DNA from: SIG636 sp045592105
GTDB taxonomy: Bacteria; Bacillota; Clostridia; Oscillospirales; CAG-382
Length of the DNA: 28,078 nucleotides
Direction: 5' to 3'
Assembly (NCBI GenBank): GCA_045592105.1
Contig: JAZNUB010000017.1
Coordinates: 1 to 28,078, forward strand
A program made the translations under genes and the position numbers. A model generated the notes under the pieces. The model was not told the origin of the DNA. It saw only the letters and a list, made by a program, of their open reading frames with translations, and ran no database searches. Each line of letters begins with the position of its first letter. The first letter of the stretch is position 1. Below, in pieces: positions 15,070-22,733 of the stretch.

Positions 15070-16110
15070 ATGGTGAGCTTACTTAAAAAGCACAAAACTA
15101 TAAAAAAGGTGCTGTTGGTTCTCTTGGTTTCCTTTCTGTCTTTTGTTGTTTTTTCCGTTGCGGCATCCGCCGTTGTATTTGAGTTTATCTTCCAACGCGC
15201 GGATTACTACGACGAAACCTTGCCAACTTACGCGGATTTAGACGAAAAGCTTTATCCGCGTAAGGAGGTTGGCTTTGCTTCAAGCAACGGAACGCTTTAC
15301 GGTTACTTTTACGGGCTTGATATCGAAAGCAAAAACGGTGTTGTTATCATCGCGGGCGGCATACAAAGCAGCGCGGAACGCTATTTGCCTGCCGTTACGT
15401 TTTTTGTTGACAACGGCTGGTGCGTTTTCTGCTACGACGGTACGGGCGTTGGCAAAAGCGATGGTGATAGCCTTGTGGGGCTTCCTCAAAACAAGGTTGA
15501 CCTTATAAACGCTATCGACTTTGTGCGCCAAGAGCCAAAGCTTACATCGCTTCCGTTGGTGCTTTACGGGCACAGCGTTGGTGGGTACGCGTCACTTGCG
15601 GCTATTAATGACAGACCCGAGGAAATAGCGGCGGTTGTTAGTATGGGTGCTTTCGAGGCGCCTGCTAAAACCATGCATTACCACGCCAAGCAATACGTTG
15701 GCATTTTGGCTGATATAGAGTATCCGTTTTTGTGTTTTCACAATTGGATGCTGTTTGGTAACGATGCAAACGAATCCGCTATCGACGCTATCAATTCCAC
15801 GGATATCCCTATCCTGATTATCGAAGGCTCTGACGATAAGATCGTTCCCAAGGATATATCAATAGGGAACCGATTGGGGGATATAACCAACCCCAACGTT
15901 AGCTATATCGAAATAGACGATGACGGGCGCAACGGCCATTCCACAATGTGGCTTTCAGCCGATGCGGCGGTATACGGCGCAAAGCTGTACGCGCTTATCG
16001 AGCAGGACGATACGGCGGAATTGGATATCGACAGGTTGAGAGCGCACAGCGTTGACGAGGAGCTTATGAACTGCGTTTTAAGCCTGTTTAATGAAGCCGC
16101 GAAAGGTTAA
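15070..16110 (+). CDS. Membrane-anchored alpha/beta hydrolase (esterase/lipase-like)
   Basis: 346 residues. An N-terminal Lys-rich stretch and membrane helix (about 12-42) precede an alpha/beta hydrolase domain. GHSVGG at 167-172 gives nucleophile Ser169, the acid is Asp255 or Asp256 in GSDDKIVP, and His290 in NGHSTMW is the likely base. The region GGIQSSAERYLPAVTFFVDNGWCVFCYDGTGVGKSDG is typical of the Hydrolase_4 type. It is distinct from the hydrolase that ends the acyl operon. Ribosome site AAAGGA lies 6 nt upstream of the start. Substrate not inferable. Confidence 0.87.
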   Translation: MVSLLKKHKTIKKVLLVLLVSFLSFVVFSVAASAVVFEFIFQRADYYDETLPTYADLDEKLYPRKEVGFASSNGTLYGYFYGLDIESKNGVVIIAGGIQSSAERYLPAVTFFVDNGWCVFCYDGTGVGKSDGDSLVGLPQNKVDLINAIDFVRQEPKLTSLPLVLYGHSVGGYASLAAINDRPEEIAAVVSMGAFEAPAKTMHYHAKQYVGILADIEYPFLCFHNWMLFGNDANESAIDAINSTDIPILIIEGSDDKIVPKDISIGNRLGDITNPNVSYIEIDDDGRNGHSTMWLSADAAVYGAKLYALIEQDDTAELDIDRLRAHSVDEELMNCVLSLFNEAAKG

Positions 16111-16118
16111 TTGTGATT

Positions 16119-16147
16119 ATAGGTTGCGTAAGCAGCCTATTTTTATT
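16119..16147 (+). terminator. Rho-independent terminator after the hydrolase
   Basis: Stem ATAGGTTGC/GCAGCCTAT (16119-16127 with 16132-16140, one G-T wobble), GTAA loop, followed by a T-rich tract. Confidence 0.85.
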
Positions 16148-16187
16148 ATGTTTTTTTCAAAAAAGCATAGCCAAACGCAACTATATA

Positions 16188-16196
16188 TGTTATAAT
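16188..16196 (+). promoter_or_regulatory. Extended -10 promoter of ddh
   Basis: TGTTATAAT at 16188-16196 is a perfect extended -10, 26 bp before the start codon. No good -35 box is seen at the right distance. Confidence 0.6.
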
Positions 16197-16222
16197 ACGG
16201 ATTGAAAAAGGAGTTGATATAT

Positions 16223-17209
16223 ATGAGCATAAAAATTGGCATAATGGGCTATGGAAACCTTGGCAGAGGTATTGAATGTGCGCTAAAGCAAGCACCTGAT
16301 ATGGAACTAAAAGCAGTGTTTACAAGGCGCAAGCCCGAAACCGTGAAAATACTTACCGAGGGTGTGGGCGTTTATCATACAGACGAAGCAGAAAATATGA
16401 AAAACGATATAGACGTGCTTATCCTCTGTGGTGGAAGCGCAACAGATTTACCCGTTCAAACTCCAAAATACGCAAAGCTTTTCACCGTGGTAGACAGCTT
16501 TGATACCCACGCTAAAATACCTGAGCATTTTGAGGCTGTAAACGCCGCCGCAAAGGAAGGCGGCAACGTTGCGCTTATCTCCTGCGGGTGGGACCCCGGT
16601 ATGTTTTCTATAAACAGGCTATACGCAAGTGCCGTTCTGCCCAACGGCAAGGATTATACGTTTTGGGGCAAGGGTGTAAGCCAAGGCCATTCGGACGCGA
16701 TCCGTCGCGTTGAAGGCGTGCTGGATGCAAAGCAGTACACCATCCCGATAGAAAGCGCGCTGAACGCCGTTAGAAGCGGCGCAAACCCTGCGCTTACAAC
16801 CAGAGAAAAGCACCTGCGTGAATGCTTTGTTGTTGCCGCAGAGGGTGCTGATAAAGCGCGTATCGAAGCAGAAATCAAGGCTATGCCCAACTATTTTGCG
16901 GATTATGACACCGTTGTTAATTTCATCTCGATGGAAGAGCTAAAGCGTGAGCATAGCGGTATCCCGCACGGCGGCTTTGTTATCCGCGCAGGCAAAACGG
17001 GCTGGAACAACGAAAACAGCCACGTTATAGAATACAGCCTTAAGTTGGACTCTAACCCTGAATTTACGTCCAGCGTTATCACCTCCTGCGCAAGAGCGGC
17101 GCACCGTATGAAAACAGAGGGGCAAACAGGCTGTAAAACCTTGTTTGACGTGCCGCCTGCCTATCTCTCTTCCCTCACGGCAGAGGAGCTTAGAAAAAAT
17201 CTGCTTTAA
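16223..17209 (+). CDS. ddh: meso-Diaminopimelate D-dehydrogenase
   Basis: 328 residues, the usual length for Ddh. The N-terminal NADPH-binding loop is GIMGYGNLGRG (6-16). CGGSATDLPVQTP, the VDSFDTHAKIPEHF segment, and CGWDPGMFSINRLYASAVLP fit the substrate-binding half of the family; the last is one of its most recognisable stretches. The enzyme makes meso-DAP in one step from tetrahydrodipicolinate with ammonia and NADPH, for lysine and peptidoglycan. The ATG at 16223 is chosen because AGGAG ends 9 nt upstream; an in-frame TTG at 16202 precedes the ribosome site. Monocistronic, with a strong hairpin downstream. Confidence 0.93.
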   Translation: MSIKIGIMGYGNLGRGIECALKQAPDMELKAVFTRRKPETVKILTEGVGVYHTDEAENMKNDIDVLILCGGSATDLPVQTPKYAKLFTVVDSFDTHAKIPEHFEAVNAAAKEGGNVALISCGWDPGMFSINRLYASAVLPNGKDYTFWGKGVSQGHSDAIRRVEGVLDAKQYTIPIESALNAVRSGANPALTTREKHLRECFVVAAEGADKARIEAEIKAMPNYFADYDTVVNFISMEELKREHSGIPHGGFVIRAGKTGWNNENSHVIEYSLKLDSNPEFTSSVITSCARAAHRMKTEGQTGCKTLFDVPPAYLSSLTAEELRKNLL

Positions 17210-17223
17210 AACCTAATATTCAA

Positions 17224-17258
17224 AACAGGCAACGGTACGGGCTATACCGTTGTCTGTT
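17224..17258 (+). terminator. Long hairpin after ddh, probable terminator
   Basis: 14-bp stem (17224-17237 with 17245-17258, one G-T wobble) with a 7-nt loop. The following sequence has only scattered T, so termination is likely but not certain. Confidence 0.55.
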
Positions 17259-17313
17259 CGCATTTCAACCTAATGTTTTCCCAAAATATTCGGCAAAAAA
17301 AGCAAAAATGCTA

Positions 17314-17342
17314 TTGATTTTTAAAAGCAAAAATGTTATAAT
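17314..17342 (+). promoter_or_regulatory. Promoter of the capsule-control operon
   Basis: TTGATT at 17314-17319, 17-nt spacer, TATAAT at 17337-17342 preceded by TGT (extended -10). It is followed by a leader of about 50 nt. Confidence 0.8.
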
Positions 17343-17398
17343 ACATTGAATATGTTTTACTATGTGTATTTATAGTTGTTTGTGAGGTTTTTGAATTA

Positions 17399-18175
17399 AT
17401 GGACGGCGCAAAAAGCAATAATAACAATAAAGAGTATTTTACAATTGATTTATCGCACCTTTTAAAGAAGCTGTGGCAAAAGGCGTGGCTTATAGCAATA
17501 TGCTCTATCCTTGCCGCGGCAATAGGCTTTTCCTATTCGGCGTTTTTCATTACGCCCAAGTATTCCTCCAGCGTTTTGCTGTATGTAAACAACAGCTCGT
17601 TTTCCTTGGGTAACACTAATTTCAGTATCTCCTCCTCGGAAATCAGCGCGGCACAAAGCCTTGTTAAAACTTATATAGTTATCCTTAAAAACCGCACCAC
17701 GCTTGAAAAGGTTATAGAAAAAGCTGACGTTCCGTATACCTATGAAGAGCTTTATTCGATGGTAAACGCCTCCTCTGTAAACAATACCGAGGTTTTGCAG
17801 GTTAGCGTTACGGGAACTGACCCTTACGAGGCTGCAAAGATTGTAAACTGCATTGCGGAGGTTTTGCCGCAAAGAATATCCGAAATAATAGAAGGCAGCT
17901 CTATGGAGATAGTTGACGTGGGCGTTCCCCATCTGCAAAAGGTCTCCCCAAGCATCACTAAATATACGGTTGTGGGCTTATTGTTAGGATTTATGCTATG
18001 CGTTGGCATACTTGTTGTTAGAGTTTTGATGGACGATACCGTACACGATGAAGAGTACATTCTTCAGAACTACAACTATCCTATATTGGCTAAGGTGCCC
18101 AACCTGATTGATGACGGTGGCAGCAATTACAACTACTACAGCTACAAAAGCAAACAAACGAAAGCGGGTAAATGA
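17399..18175 (+). CDS. Capsular/exopolysaccharide chain-length regulator (Wzz/YveK-type)
   Basis: 258 residues. The N-terminal DLSHLLKKLWQKAW leads into a first membrane helix (about 30-50). A periplasm-like outer part of about 120 residues (KYSSSVLLYVNNSS...) comes next. The proline-containing PSITKYTVVG leads into a second membrane helix (about 180-205), and a short cytoplasmic tail ends the protein. This is the adaptor half of the Gram-positive two-part tyrosine kinase system: its C-terminal tail activates the kinase encoded next. It overlaps that gene by 4 bp. GAGG lies 11 nt before the ATG. Confidence 0.9.
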   Translation: MDGAKSNNNNKEYFTIDLSHLLKKLWQKAWLIAICSILAAAIGFSYSAFFITPKYSSSVLLYVNNSSFSLGNTNFSISSSEISAAQSLVKTYIVILKNRTTLEKVIEKADVPYTYEELYSMVNASSVNNTEVLQVSVTGTDPYEAAKIVNCIAEVLPQRISEIIEGSSMEIVDVGVPHLQKVSPSITKYTVVGLLLGFMLCVGILVVRVLMDDTVHDEEYILQNYNYPILAKVPNLIDDGGSNYNYYSYKSKQTKAGK

Positions 18176-18906
18176 TAATGGCAAAAACCAAAGGTGCCAA
18201 TAACCAACAAAAATTCAGCAGAAAAACCTTGCACAAAAACTTGAATTTTACTGCTACCGAACAATATAAGCTTTTGCGTACAAACCTTTCCTTCACCCTG
18301 CCGGAGGAGGAGGGCTGTGCCATCATCGGCGTAACAAGCTCTATGCGCGGCGAGGGTAAAAGCACAACGGCGATAAACCTTTCCTACGTTTTGGCAGAGG
18401 ACGGTAAACGCGTTGTGCTGGTGGATGCGGATTTGAGAATACCCAGCATCGCAAAAAAGATGGAAATTCAAAGCACACCGGGGCTTGCGGATATGCTTTT
18501 AAGTGCGGAAAATCGCCAGCTTGAGCTTTACAAATCCTCAACTCTTGATAACTGGTGCATTCTCCCTTCGGGCACTTTGCCTCCCAACCCGTCGGAGCTT
18601 TTGGGCTCTAATAAAATGGAAAAGGTTTTGCAAATACTTTCCGAAAAGTTTGATTATATCGTGATAGACCTTCCGCCTGTGAACATCGTTTCCGATGCGT
18701 TGGCTATCTCTAAGTTCATTACCGGTATGATAGTTGTTGTAAGAGAGGACTATACCGAAAAGAAGGAGCTGGATTTGTGCTTTAGGCAGCTTAAGCTTTC
18801 CAATGCAAACGTGCTTGGTTGCGTGCTTAACGAGGCTAAAAACGGAAAAGGCCCTTACGGTAAGTACAGAAAGTATTACAAATACTATAGATACTATACA
18901 AGCTAA
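18172..18906 (+). CDS. Bacterial tyrosine kinase (CpsD/EpsB/YwqD-type)
   Basis: 244 residues. BY-kinase motifs are complete: Walker A SMRGEGKST (57-65), Walker A' VVLVDADLR (81-89), Walker B DYIVIDLPP (161-169). The C-terminal tyrosine cluster is exceptionally dense, with eight Tyr between 229 and 242 alternating with Lys and Arg. The kinase autophosphorylates there and controls polysaccharide polymerisation. The ATG at 18172 overlaps the adaptor stop; an ATG two codons later (18178) is equally possible. Confidence 0.93.
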   Translation: MIMAKTKGANNQQKFSRKTLHKNLNFTATEQYKLLRTNLSFTLPEEEGCAIIGVTSSMRGEGKSTTAINLSYVLAEDGKRVVLVDADLRIPSIAKKMEIQSTPGLADMLLSAENRQLELYKSSTLDNWCILPSGTLPPNPSELLGSNKMEKVLQILSEKFDYIVIDLPPVNIVSDALAISKFITGMIVVVREDYTEKKELDLCFRQLKLSNANVLGCVLNEAKNGKGPYGKYRKYYKYYRYYTS

Positions 18907-18923
18907 GCTAAGGGTGATAGCTT

Positions 18924-19616
18924 ATGGTTGATTTTCACAGCCACATACTTCCCGGTGTTGACGATGGCAGCAAAAGCGTGGAGGAAAGCTTGGCGCTTAT
19001 TGATATGCTTTACCGCCAAGGTGTTGATACCGTTGCGGCAACGCCGCACTTTTATGCCGATAACGAAAGCGTGGATAGTTTTTTGAAGCGGCGCGAGGAT
19101 GCTTTTTTAAGCATTGTTCCCCACCTTTCAAAGGATAGCCCCACGGTTTTGCTTGGTGCCGAGGTTAGCTATTACGAAGGCGTAAGCCGTTTAAACGGGC
19201 TTGAAAGGCTGCGTATAGGTGACAGCAAGCTTTTGCTTATGGAAATGCCTTGTGCGCGATGGAGCAATTCGGCAGTTAAGGAGCTTTTGATGCTTTCAAG
19301 CAACCCGGCTATAAGCCTTGTGATAGCACATGGGGAGCGGTACTTGAAGCTTCAAAGCGATAAAACCGTTAATCTGCTTTTACAAAACGACATTCTGATA
19401 CAAACCAATGCATCTATGTACTTAAGCTTTTTTGACCGTAAAGCCGCAATAAAGGGCTTGAAAAACGGTGTGTACCACCTTTTAGGCTCTGATTGCCATA
19501 ACACAAGCACAAGGCCGCCGCGTATTGGTGAAGCCTTTGAGCATATACAAAACAAGCTTGGTGCTGATTTTGTAAACGATATGTGTGCTTTTGCATACAG
19601 TTTAATAAATAAATAA
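18924..19616 (+). CDS. PHP-type protein tyrosine phosphatase (CpsB/YwqE-type)
   Basis: 230 residues. Metal-binding PHP residues are visible in order: DFHSH (His5, His7), GVDDG (Asp13/14), Glu20, TPHFY (His42), Glu107, AHGER (His136) and SDCHN (Asp190, His192). It removes phosphate from the tyrosine cluster of the kinase, closing the control loop. It lies 17 bp after the kinase gene. The start is supported by AAGGGTGAT. Confidence 0.93.
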   Translation: MVDFHSHILPGVDDGSKSVEESLALIDMLYRQGVDTVAATPHFYADNESVDSFLKRREDAFLSIVPHLSKDSPTVLLGAEVSYYEGVSRLNGLERLRIGDSKLLLMEMPCARWSNSAVKELLMLSSNPAISLVIAHGERYLKLQSDKTVNLLLQNDILIQTNASMYLSFFDRKAAIKGLKNGVYHLLGSDCHNTSTRPPRIGEAFEHIQNKLGADFVNDMCAFAYSLINK

Positions 19617-19644
19617 CTATACTTTACCGAAAGGAATAGAGATT

Positions 19645-20304
19645 ATGAAAAAATTTGCAGCTTTAATTCTTGCGTTAGTTATGTTGTATACTTTAAGCAT
19701 CCCTGCTTTTGCCGCACCCGGTGCTTTTGTTTCCAGCCCCGGTAATTCCGGCGCGCCCTCTTTGGAGGATTTCTTTAACGAAAGCCCTGAATGCTTTGCA
19801 GAGCTTGTTATTACCGCTTATAAGGACCGCGCTACACTTAATGACGAAAAGAAAACCGATTTGGAAAAGGCTTATCAGGATATCGTAAACGCTACCGACC
19901 TTTCCGCTTTAAACAGCTCGCTTGCAGATGCGGCTAAAGCTCTCGGCGTTAAGACTACCGACCTTGCAGTAAGCGATTTGTTTGACCTTAGCTATTACAG
20001 CTGTGAGCATCACGAGGATCACGGTGCTTTCACCATCAAGCTTAAGGCTAACACCTTTAGCAAATTTGTTAAGCTTATGCATTACAACGGTAGCTCTTGG
20101 GAAATTATTGAAAATGCAACGGTTGATGGAAACGATATCTTAACCTTCACCGTTAAAGATTTTTCGCCCTTCGCAGTTGTTGTAAACACGGCTGAACCCA
20201 GCACAGGCACAGGTGATAGCGGCATTATATTCTACGTTTTGTTGATAGTTGCTTCCGCAGCAGGTATTGTTGCTGTTGCTTACCAAGCCAAAAAGGCACG
20301 CTAA
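19645..20304 (+). CDS. Secreted, membrane-tethered protein of unknown function in the capsule-control operon
   Basis: 219 residues. The signal peptide is KKFAALILALVMLYTLSIPAFAA with likely cleavage after AFAA. An Asp/Glu/Ala-rich helical part (about 40-120) is followed by a beta-type stretch (about 130-180, ending KDFSPFAVVV) that resembles a module at the C-terminus of many Clostridia surface proteins. Then come a Pro/Thr/Gly-rich linker and a membrane anchor (IIFYVLLIVASAAGIVAVAY) with a basic tail. No LPxTG sortase signal is present. It is encoded between the phosphatase and the LCP protein, so it may take part in surface polymer attachment or sensing. No family name can be given. Confidence 0.82.
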   Translation: MKKFAALILALVMLYTLSIPAFAAPGAFVSSPGNSGAPSLEDFFNESPECFAELVITAYKDRATLNDEKKTDLEKAYQDIVNATDLSALNSSLADAAKALGVKTTDLAVSDLFDLSYYSCEHHEDHGAFTIKLKANTFSKFVKLMHYNGSSWEIIENATVDGNDILTFTVKDFSPFAVVVNTAEPSTGTGDSGIIFYVLLIVASAAGIVAVAYQAKKAR

Positions 20305-20322
20305 TTTGCGGGAGAAGCTTAT

Positions 20323-21318
20323 ATGAACAAAAGCAAAGCAGCCAAAATAAAATATCTTCGCTATGTGCTTATAGCGGTTCTTATTGTTTTGCTTTTAAGC
20401 TCTGTTGTTATGCTTATTAACGCTTGGGAAAAAAGGCATGGCACCTATACAAAAGAGGACAGCAACAGCGTTAGCACCACCATTAATTACGAGGGTGATA
20501 GCTACAGCATAAATAAAAACATCCAAGCCTTTCTTGTTATAGGCGTGGATAAGTTTGAAAAGGATGTAGACAACAGCTCGTACAACACGGATATGAACGC
20601 GGACTACGTTGTGCTTTACGTGCTTGATAACGAAAACAAAAAATGCACTGCCCTGCAAATAAGCCGTGATACTATGGTGGATATCAACAAGCTTGGCTTA
20701 GGCGGCGTTAAGGTAGGCACTTATAACGGTCAGCTCTCGCTTTCGTACAGCGAGGGCACGGGCGGCAAGATAAGCTGCCGCAACACGGCAGATGCTGTTT
20801 CCGCCTTGCTTGGCGGCGTTAGGATAAGCCATTACGCCTCCGTTACGATGGACACGGTTGCTACGCTTAACGACCTTGTTGGCGGTGTAGAGCTAACCGT
20901 GCTTGACAGCTTTAGCGGTATTGACAGCACGCTTGTTAAAGGCGAAACGGTGCTTCTTAACGGTGAGCAGGCGCTTAAATACATACGCAGCCGCCAAGGG
21001 ATGGACGATAGCACCAACAATAACCGTATGAACCGCCAAAAGCAATACCTTGGAGCACTTGCCGAAAAGCTTAAAGGCTGCGCCGCAGAGGACGAGGAGT
21101 TTGTGTTTAACGCAATAGAAAAGATTAACTCCTGCCTTGTTTCCGATTGCAGTGTTAACCAGCTTGAGGAGTTAGCCGAAAAGCTTACTGGCTACGAAAC
21201 GGAAATACGCATACTTGAAGGTAAAAGCTCTATGGGCGAGCAGTATATGGAGTTTTATGCAGACGAAAAACAGCTTAAGAAAACCGTCGTTGAGCTGTTC
21301 TATACTAAAGACAATTAA
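20323..21318 (+). CDS. LytR-CpsA-Psr (LCP) family protein
   Basis: 331 residues. One N-terminal membrane helix (about 12-34), then an extracellular LCP domain: FLVIGVDKFEKD, the TDMNADYVVLYVLDNENKK strand, SRDTMVDI with the conserved Arg-Asp, DAVSALLGGVRISHYASVTMDT, and ALKYIRSRQGMDDSTNNNRMNRQKQYL. The Arg and Asp residues that bind the polyprenyl-phosphate pyrophosphate are present. LCP proteins move glycopolymers from the lipid carrier to peptidoglycan, matching the control triad upstream. The gene starts 18 bp after the secreted protein. Confidence 0.93.
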   Translation: MNKSKAAKIKYLRYVLIAVLIVLLLSSVVMLINAWEKRHGTYTKEDSNSVSTTINYEGDSYSINKNIQAFLVIGVDKFEKDVDNSSYNTDMNADYVVLYVLDNENKKCTALQISRDTMVDINKLGLGGVKVGTYNGQLSLSYSEGTGGKISCRNTADAVSALLGGVRISHYASVTMDTVATLNDLVGGVELTVLDSFSGIDSTLVKGETVLLNGEQALKYIRSRQGMDDSTNNNRMNRQKQYLGALAEKLKGCAAEDEEFVFNAIEKINSCLVSDCSVNQLEELAEKLTGYETEIRILEGKSSMGEQYMEFYADEKQLKKTVVELFYTKDN

Positions 21319-21322
21319 AGGC

Positions 21323-21467
21323 AAGGGGCTGTCTCATAGCATTAACAAATTGTGAACGCTATGTGCAACCTTAACAAAAAATCAAGGGCGTTATTTGACT
21401 GCCCTTGATTTTTTTGTTACTTTTGTATATGGTTTCATCTCAAAATTTCAATTTGAGACAGCCCCTT
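21323..21467. mobile_element. MITE-like element with 14-bp terminal inverted repeats
   Basis: 145 bp bounded by perfect 14-bp inverted repeats AAGGGGCTGTCTCA (21323-21336) and TGAGACAGCCCCTT (21454-21467). There is no ORF inside. The centre holds a hairpin (21376-21389 with 21401-21414, loop 21390-21400) with A before and T after, which also works as a two-way terminator between the convergent LCP and DUF1919 genes. GGGGCTGTCTCA-type ends are common among insertion sequences of Firmicutes, so it is probably mobilised by an IS elsewhere. No target-site duplication was found. Confidence 0.7.
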
Positions 21468-21476
21468 TTATAATAC

Positions 21477-22163
21477 TTATTTGCATCGCTTTGCAACGTA
21501 TTCTGCCAAGTTAAAAGCCGTTTCGTAATACCGTTGGCCGCGAAAGTTTGCAAAGCTTGTCAATATCCGCACCTGAAAACGCCCCTTAAACTGCGGAACA
21601 AGCTTTGCCCATTGATATTCGGGATATTCGTTTGATACGTACATTATCTTGTTTTGATACGGCAGCTTATCAAACCGTGCCATAAGCTGTGGCTTATTCA
21701 TCCCATCGTGATTAGTGGCTATAATAAAAACGTTGTCCCATACTATGCGCTTTGCACGCTCATAAAACTTGTTTTTTGCCTCTTCCTCGCTTTTATAGTG
21801 AACAAAACGTATCTCCACATCGTCAAGCATTGCTATGGGATAATCGTAGCCCTTGTATTTTATAAACTGCATTTCCCTGCTTAGATAATACTTAGGGCGC
21901 TCAATAAACCGCAAAAAATCCTCGCCATCCATAGCGGTGTTTATCAAAGGAGAAGTAAACTCCTTACCCGCGTCGTGATAAAACACGGTGCCTAAGCAAT
22001 TGTTACTAAAAACGGTGAAATTGCAATCCTTAAGCTTCTCACTCAAGTACGCATTAAGGCACCGCCTTTTTCTTTTCCCGCAAAGCTCCCTTGCCTTAAG
22101 CAATATACGGCGTGGCAAGGCGTATCTTTTTTTATCTCGTTTTATGCTTGTGTCGGATAACAT
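21477..22163 (-). CDS. DUF1919 family protein (exopolysaccharide-associated)
   Basis: 228 residues. The TVFSNNCLGTVFYHDAGKEFTSPLINTAMDGEDFLRFIERPKYYL region is the hallmark of DUF1919. It is followed by a basic central part (RFVHYKSEEEAKNKFYERAKRI) and FIIATNHDGM. Members are found in capsule and exopolysaccharide loci; no reaction is established. The ATG at 22163 is chosen because AAGGAGG (22177-22171) is 7 nt upstream, while the in-frame GTG at 22169 is 1 nt from it. It converges on the capsule-control operon and may work with it. Confidence 0.82.
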   Translation of the reverse strand: MLSDTSIKRDKKRYALPRRILLKARELCGKRKRRCLNAYLSEKLKDCNFTVFSNNCLGTVFYHDAGKEFTSPLINTAMDGEDFLRFIERPKYYLSREMQFIKYKGYDYPIAMLDDVEIRFVHYKSEEEAKNKFYERAKRIVWDNVFIIATNHDGMNKPQLMARFDKLPYQNKIMYVSNEYPEYQWAKLVPQFKGRFQVRILTSFANFRGQRYYETAFNLAEYVAKRCK

Positions 22164-22186
22164 TACCACACCTCCTTACGCTTGAT

Positions 22187-22215
22187 ATTTTAACATAAAC
22201 GCCTCTTTAAGTCAA
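22187..22215 (-). promoter_or_regulatory. Promoter of the DUF1919 gene
   Basis: On the minus strand TTGACT (22215-22210), 17-nt spacer, TAAAAT (22192-22187). Confidence 0.65.
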
Positions 22216-22338
22216 CACCGCTAACAGCCGCCAAACATAACACGGCGTGGTTTATTGTTTGTATGTGAACTGACAATGTAAAACAATCTAAAAACTATAA
22301 ACGCTTTGCGTTTTTAATAAACAAACAATATTTTTTTG

Positions 22339-22367
22339 TTGACTTTATTTATAATATGTAGTATAAT
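22339..22367 (+). promoter_or_regulatory. Strong promoter with no coding gene downstream on its strand
   Basis: TTGACT at 22339-22344, 17-nt spacer, perfect TATAAT at 22362-22367. It points into a gap with no supported ORF and towards the 3' end of the rubredoxin gene on the other strand. The stretch before it (22216-22338) is AT-rich and holds only a small hairpin (22299-22313) and no gene. Confidence 0.7.
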
Positions 22368-22373
22368 GCATAT

Positions 22374-22551
22374 GTTTACAGCTTTTAGTTCCTCTGTATA
22401 AACCGCCAAGATATTTTATGAAGCTGTGCGTATTTTAACTATGATTGTATCTAAAGCAAAAAGATAAGGTTGTTTTTGTTGTTTTTTTGCGATCTTAGCT
22501 TTTTGTATATCGTATTTGAAGGCCGTGCTTTACAGCACAGCCTTTCGTTTT
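22374..22551 (+). ncRNA. Candidate small non-coding RNA, class unknown
   Basis: About 175 nt between a near-consensus promoter (22339-22367) and a hairpin with a T-rich tail (22519-22545). Only two ORFs of 8-9 codons lie inside and neither has a ribosome site. ACAGCTT (22378-22384) can pair with AAGCTGT (22421-22427) to form a 5' domain, and ATCT/AGAT makes a small later stem. I compared it with what I know of 6S RNA, SRP RNA and tmRNA and saw no diagnostic core. Transcription is inferred from signals only. Confidence 0.45.
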
Positions 22552-22552
22552 T
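22519..22552 (+). terminator. Terminator of the candidate small RNA
   Basis: Stem AAGGC-c-GTGCT/AGCAC-a-GCCTT (22519-22529 with 22534-22544) with one C/A mismatch and a TTAC loop, followed by TCGTTTTTGC on the plus strand. The minus strand has no T-tract, so it serves the rightward transcript better than the rubredoxin operon. Confidence 0.6.
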
Positions 22553-22563
22553 GCTTTTAGTAT

Positions 22564-22716
22564 TTATGCCTGCTCGAAAGCGCTTTTGTCAAGACCGCAT
22601 ACGGGGCAAACAAAATCGTCTGCTATGTCTTCCCACTTGGTGCCGGGGGCGATACCGTTATCAACGTCACCTACAGCTTCATCATATTCGTATCCGCAAG
22701 GACAAATGTATTTCAT
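22564..22716 (-). CDS. Rubredoxin with an unusual CxC first metal motif
   Basis: 50 residues. The fold-defining stretches DNGIAPGTKWEDIADDF and CPVCG (second Cys pair, Cys37 and Cys40) are typical rubredoxin. The first pair, however, is YICPCGYEYD, with Cys5 and Cys7 separated by one residue instead of two. The change is in frame and so not a simple frameshift. Rubredoxins bind one Fe by four Cys and carry electrons to peroxide or oxygen reductases. It is the last gene of the Rrf2-rubrerythrin-rubredoxin operon, 17 bp after the rubrerythrin. AAAGGAG lies 7 nt before the ATG. Confidence 0.9.
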   Translation of the reverse strand: MKYICPCGYEYDEAVGDVDNGIAPGTKWEDIADDFVCPVCGLDKSAFEQA

Positions 22717-22733
22717 AATCGTTCTCCTTTTAA

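Noticed and set aside
22374..22551. 6S RNA, SRP RNA or tmRNA for the candidate small RNA
   Set aside because: No long rod with central bubble, no SRP apical loop sequence and no tRNA-like ends could be recognised by eye; left unclassified.
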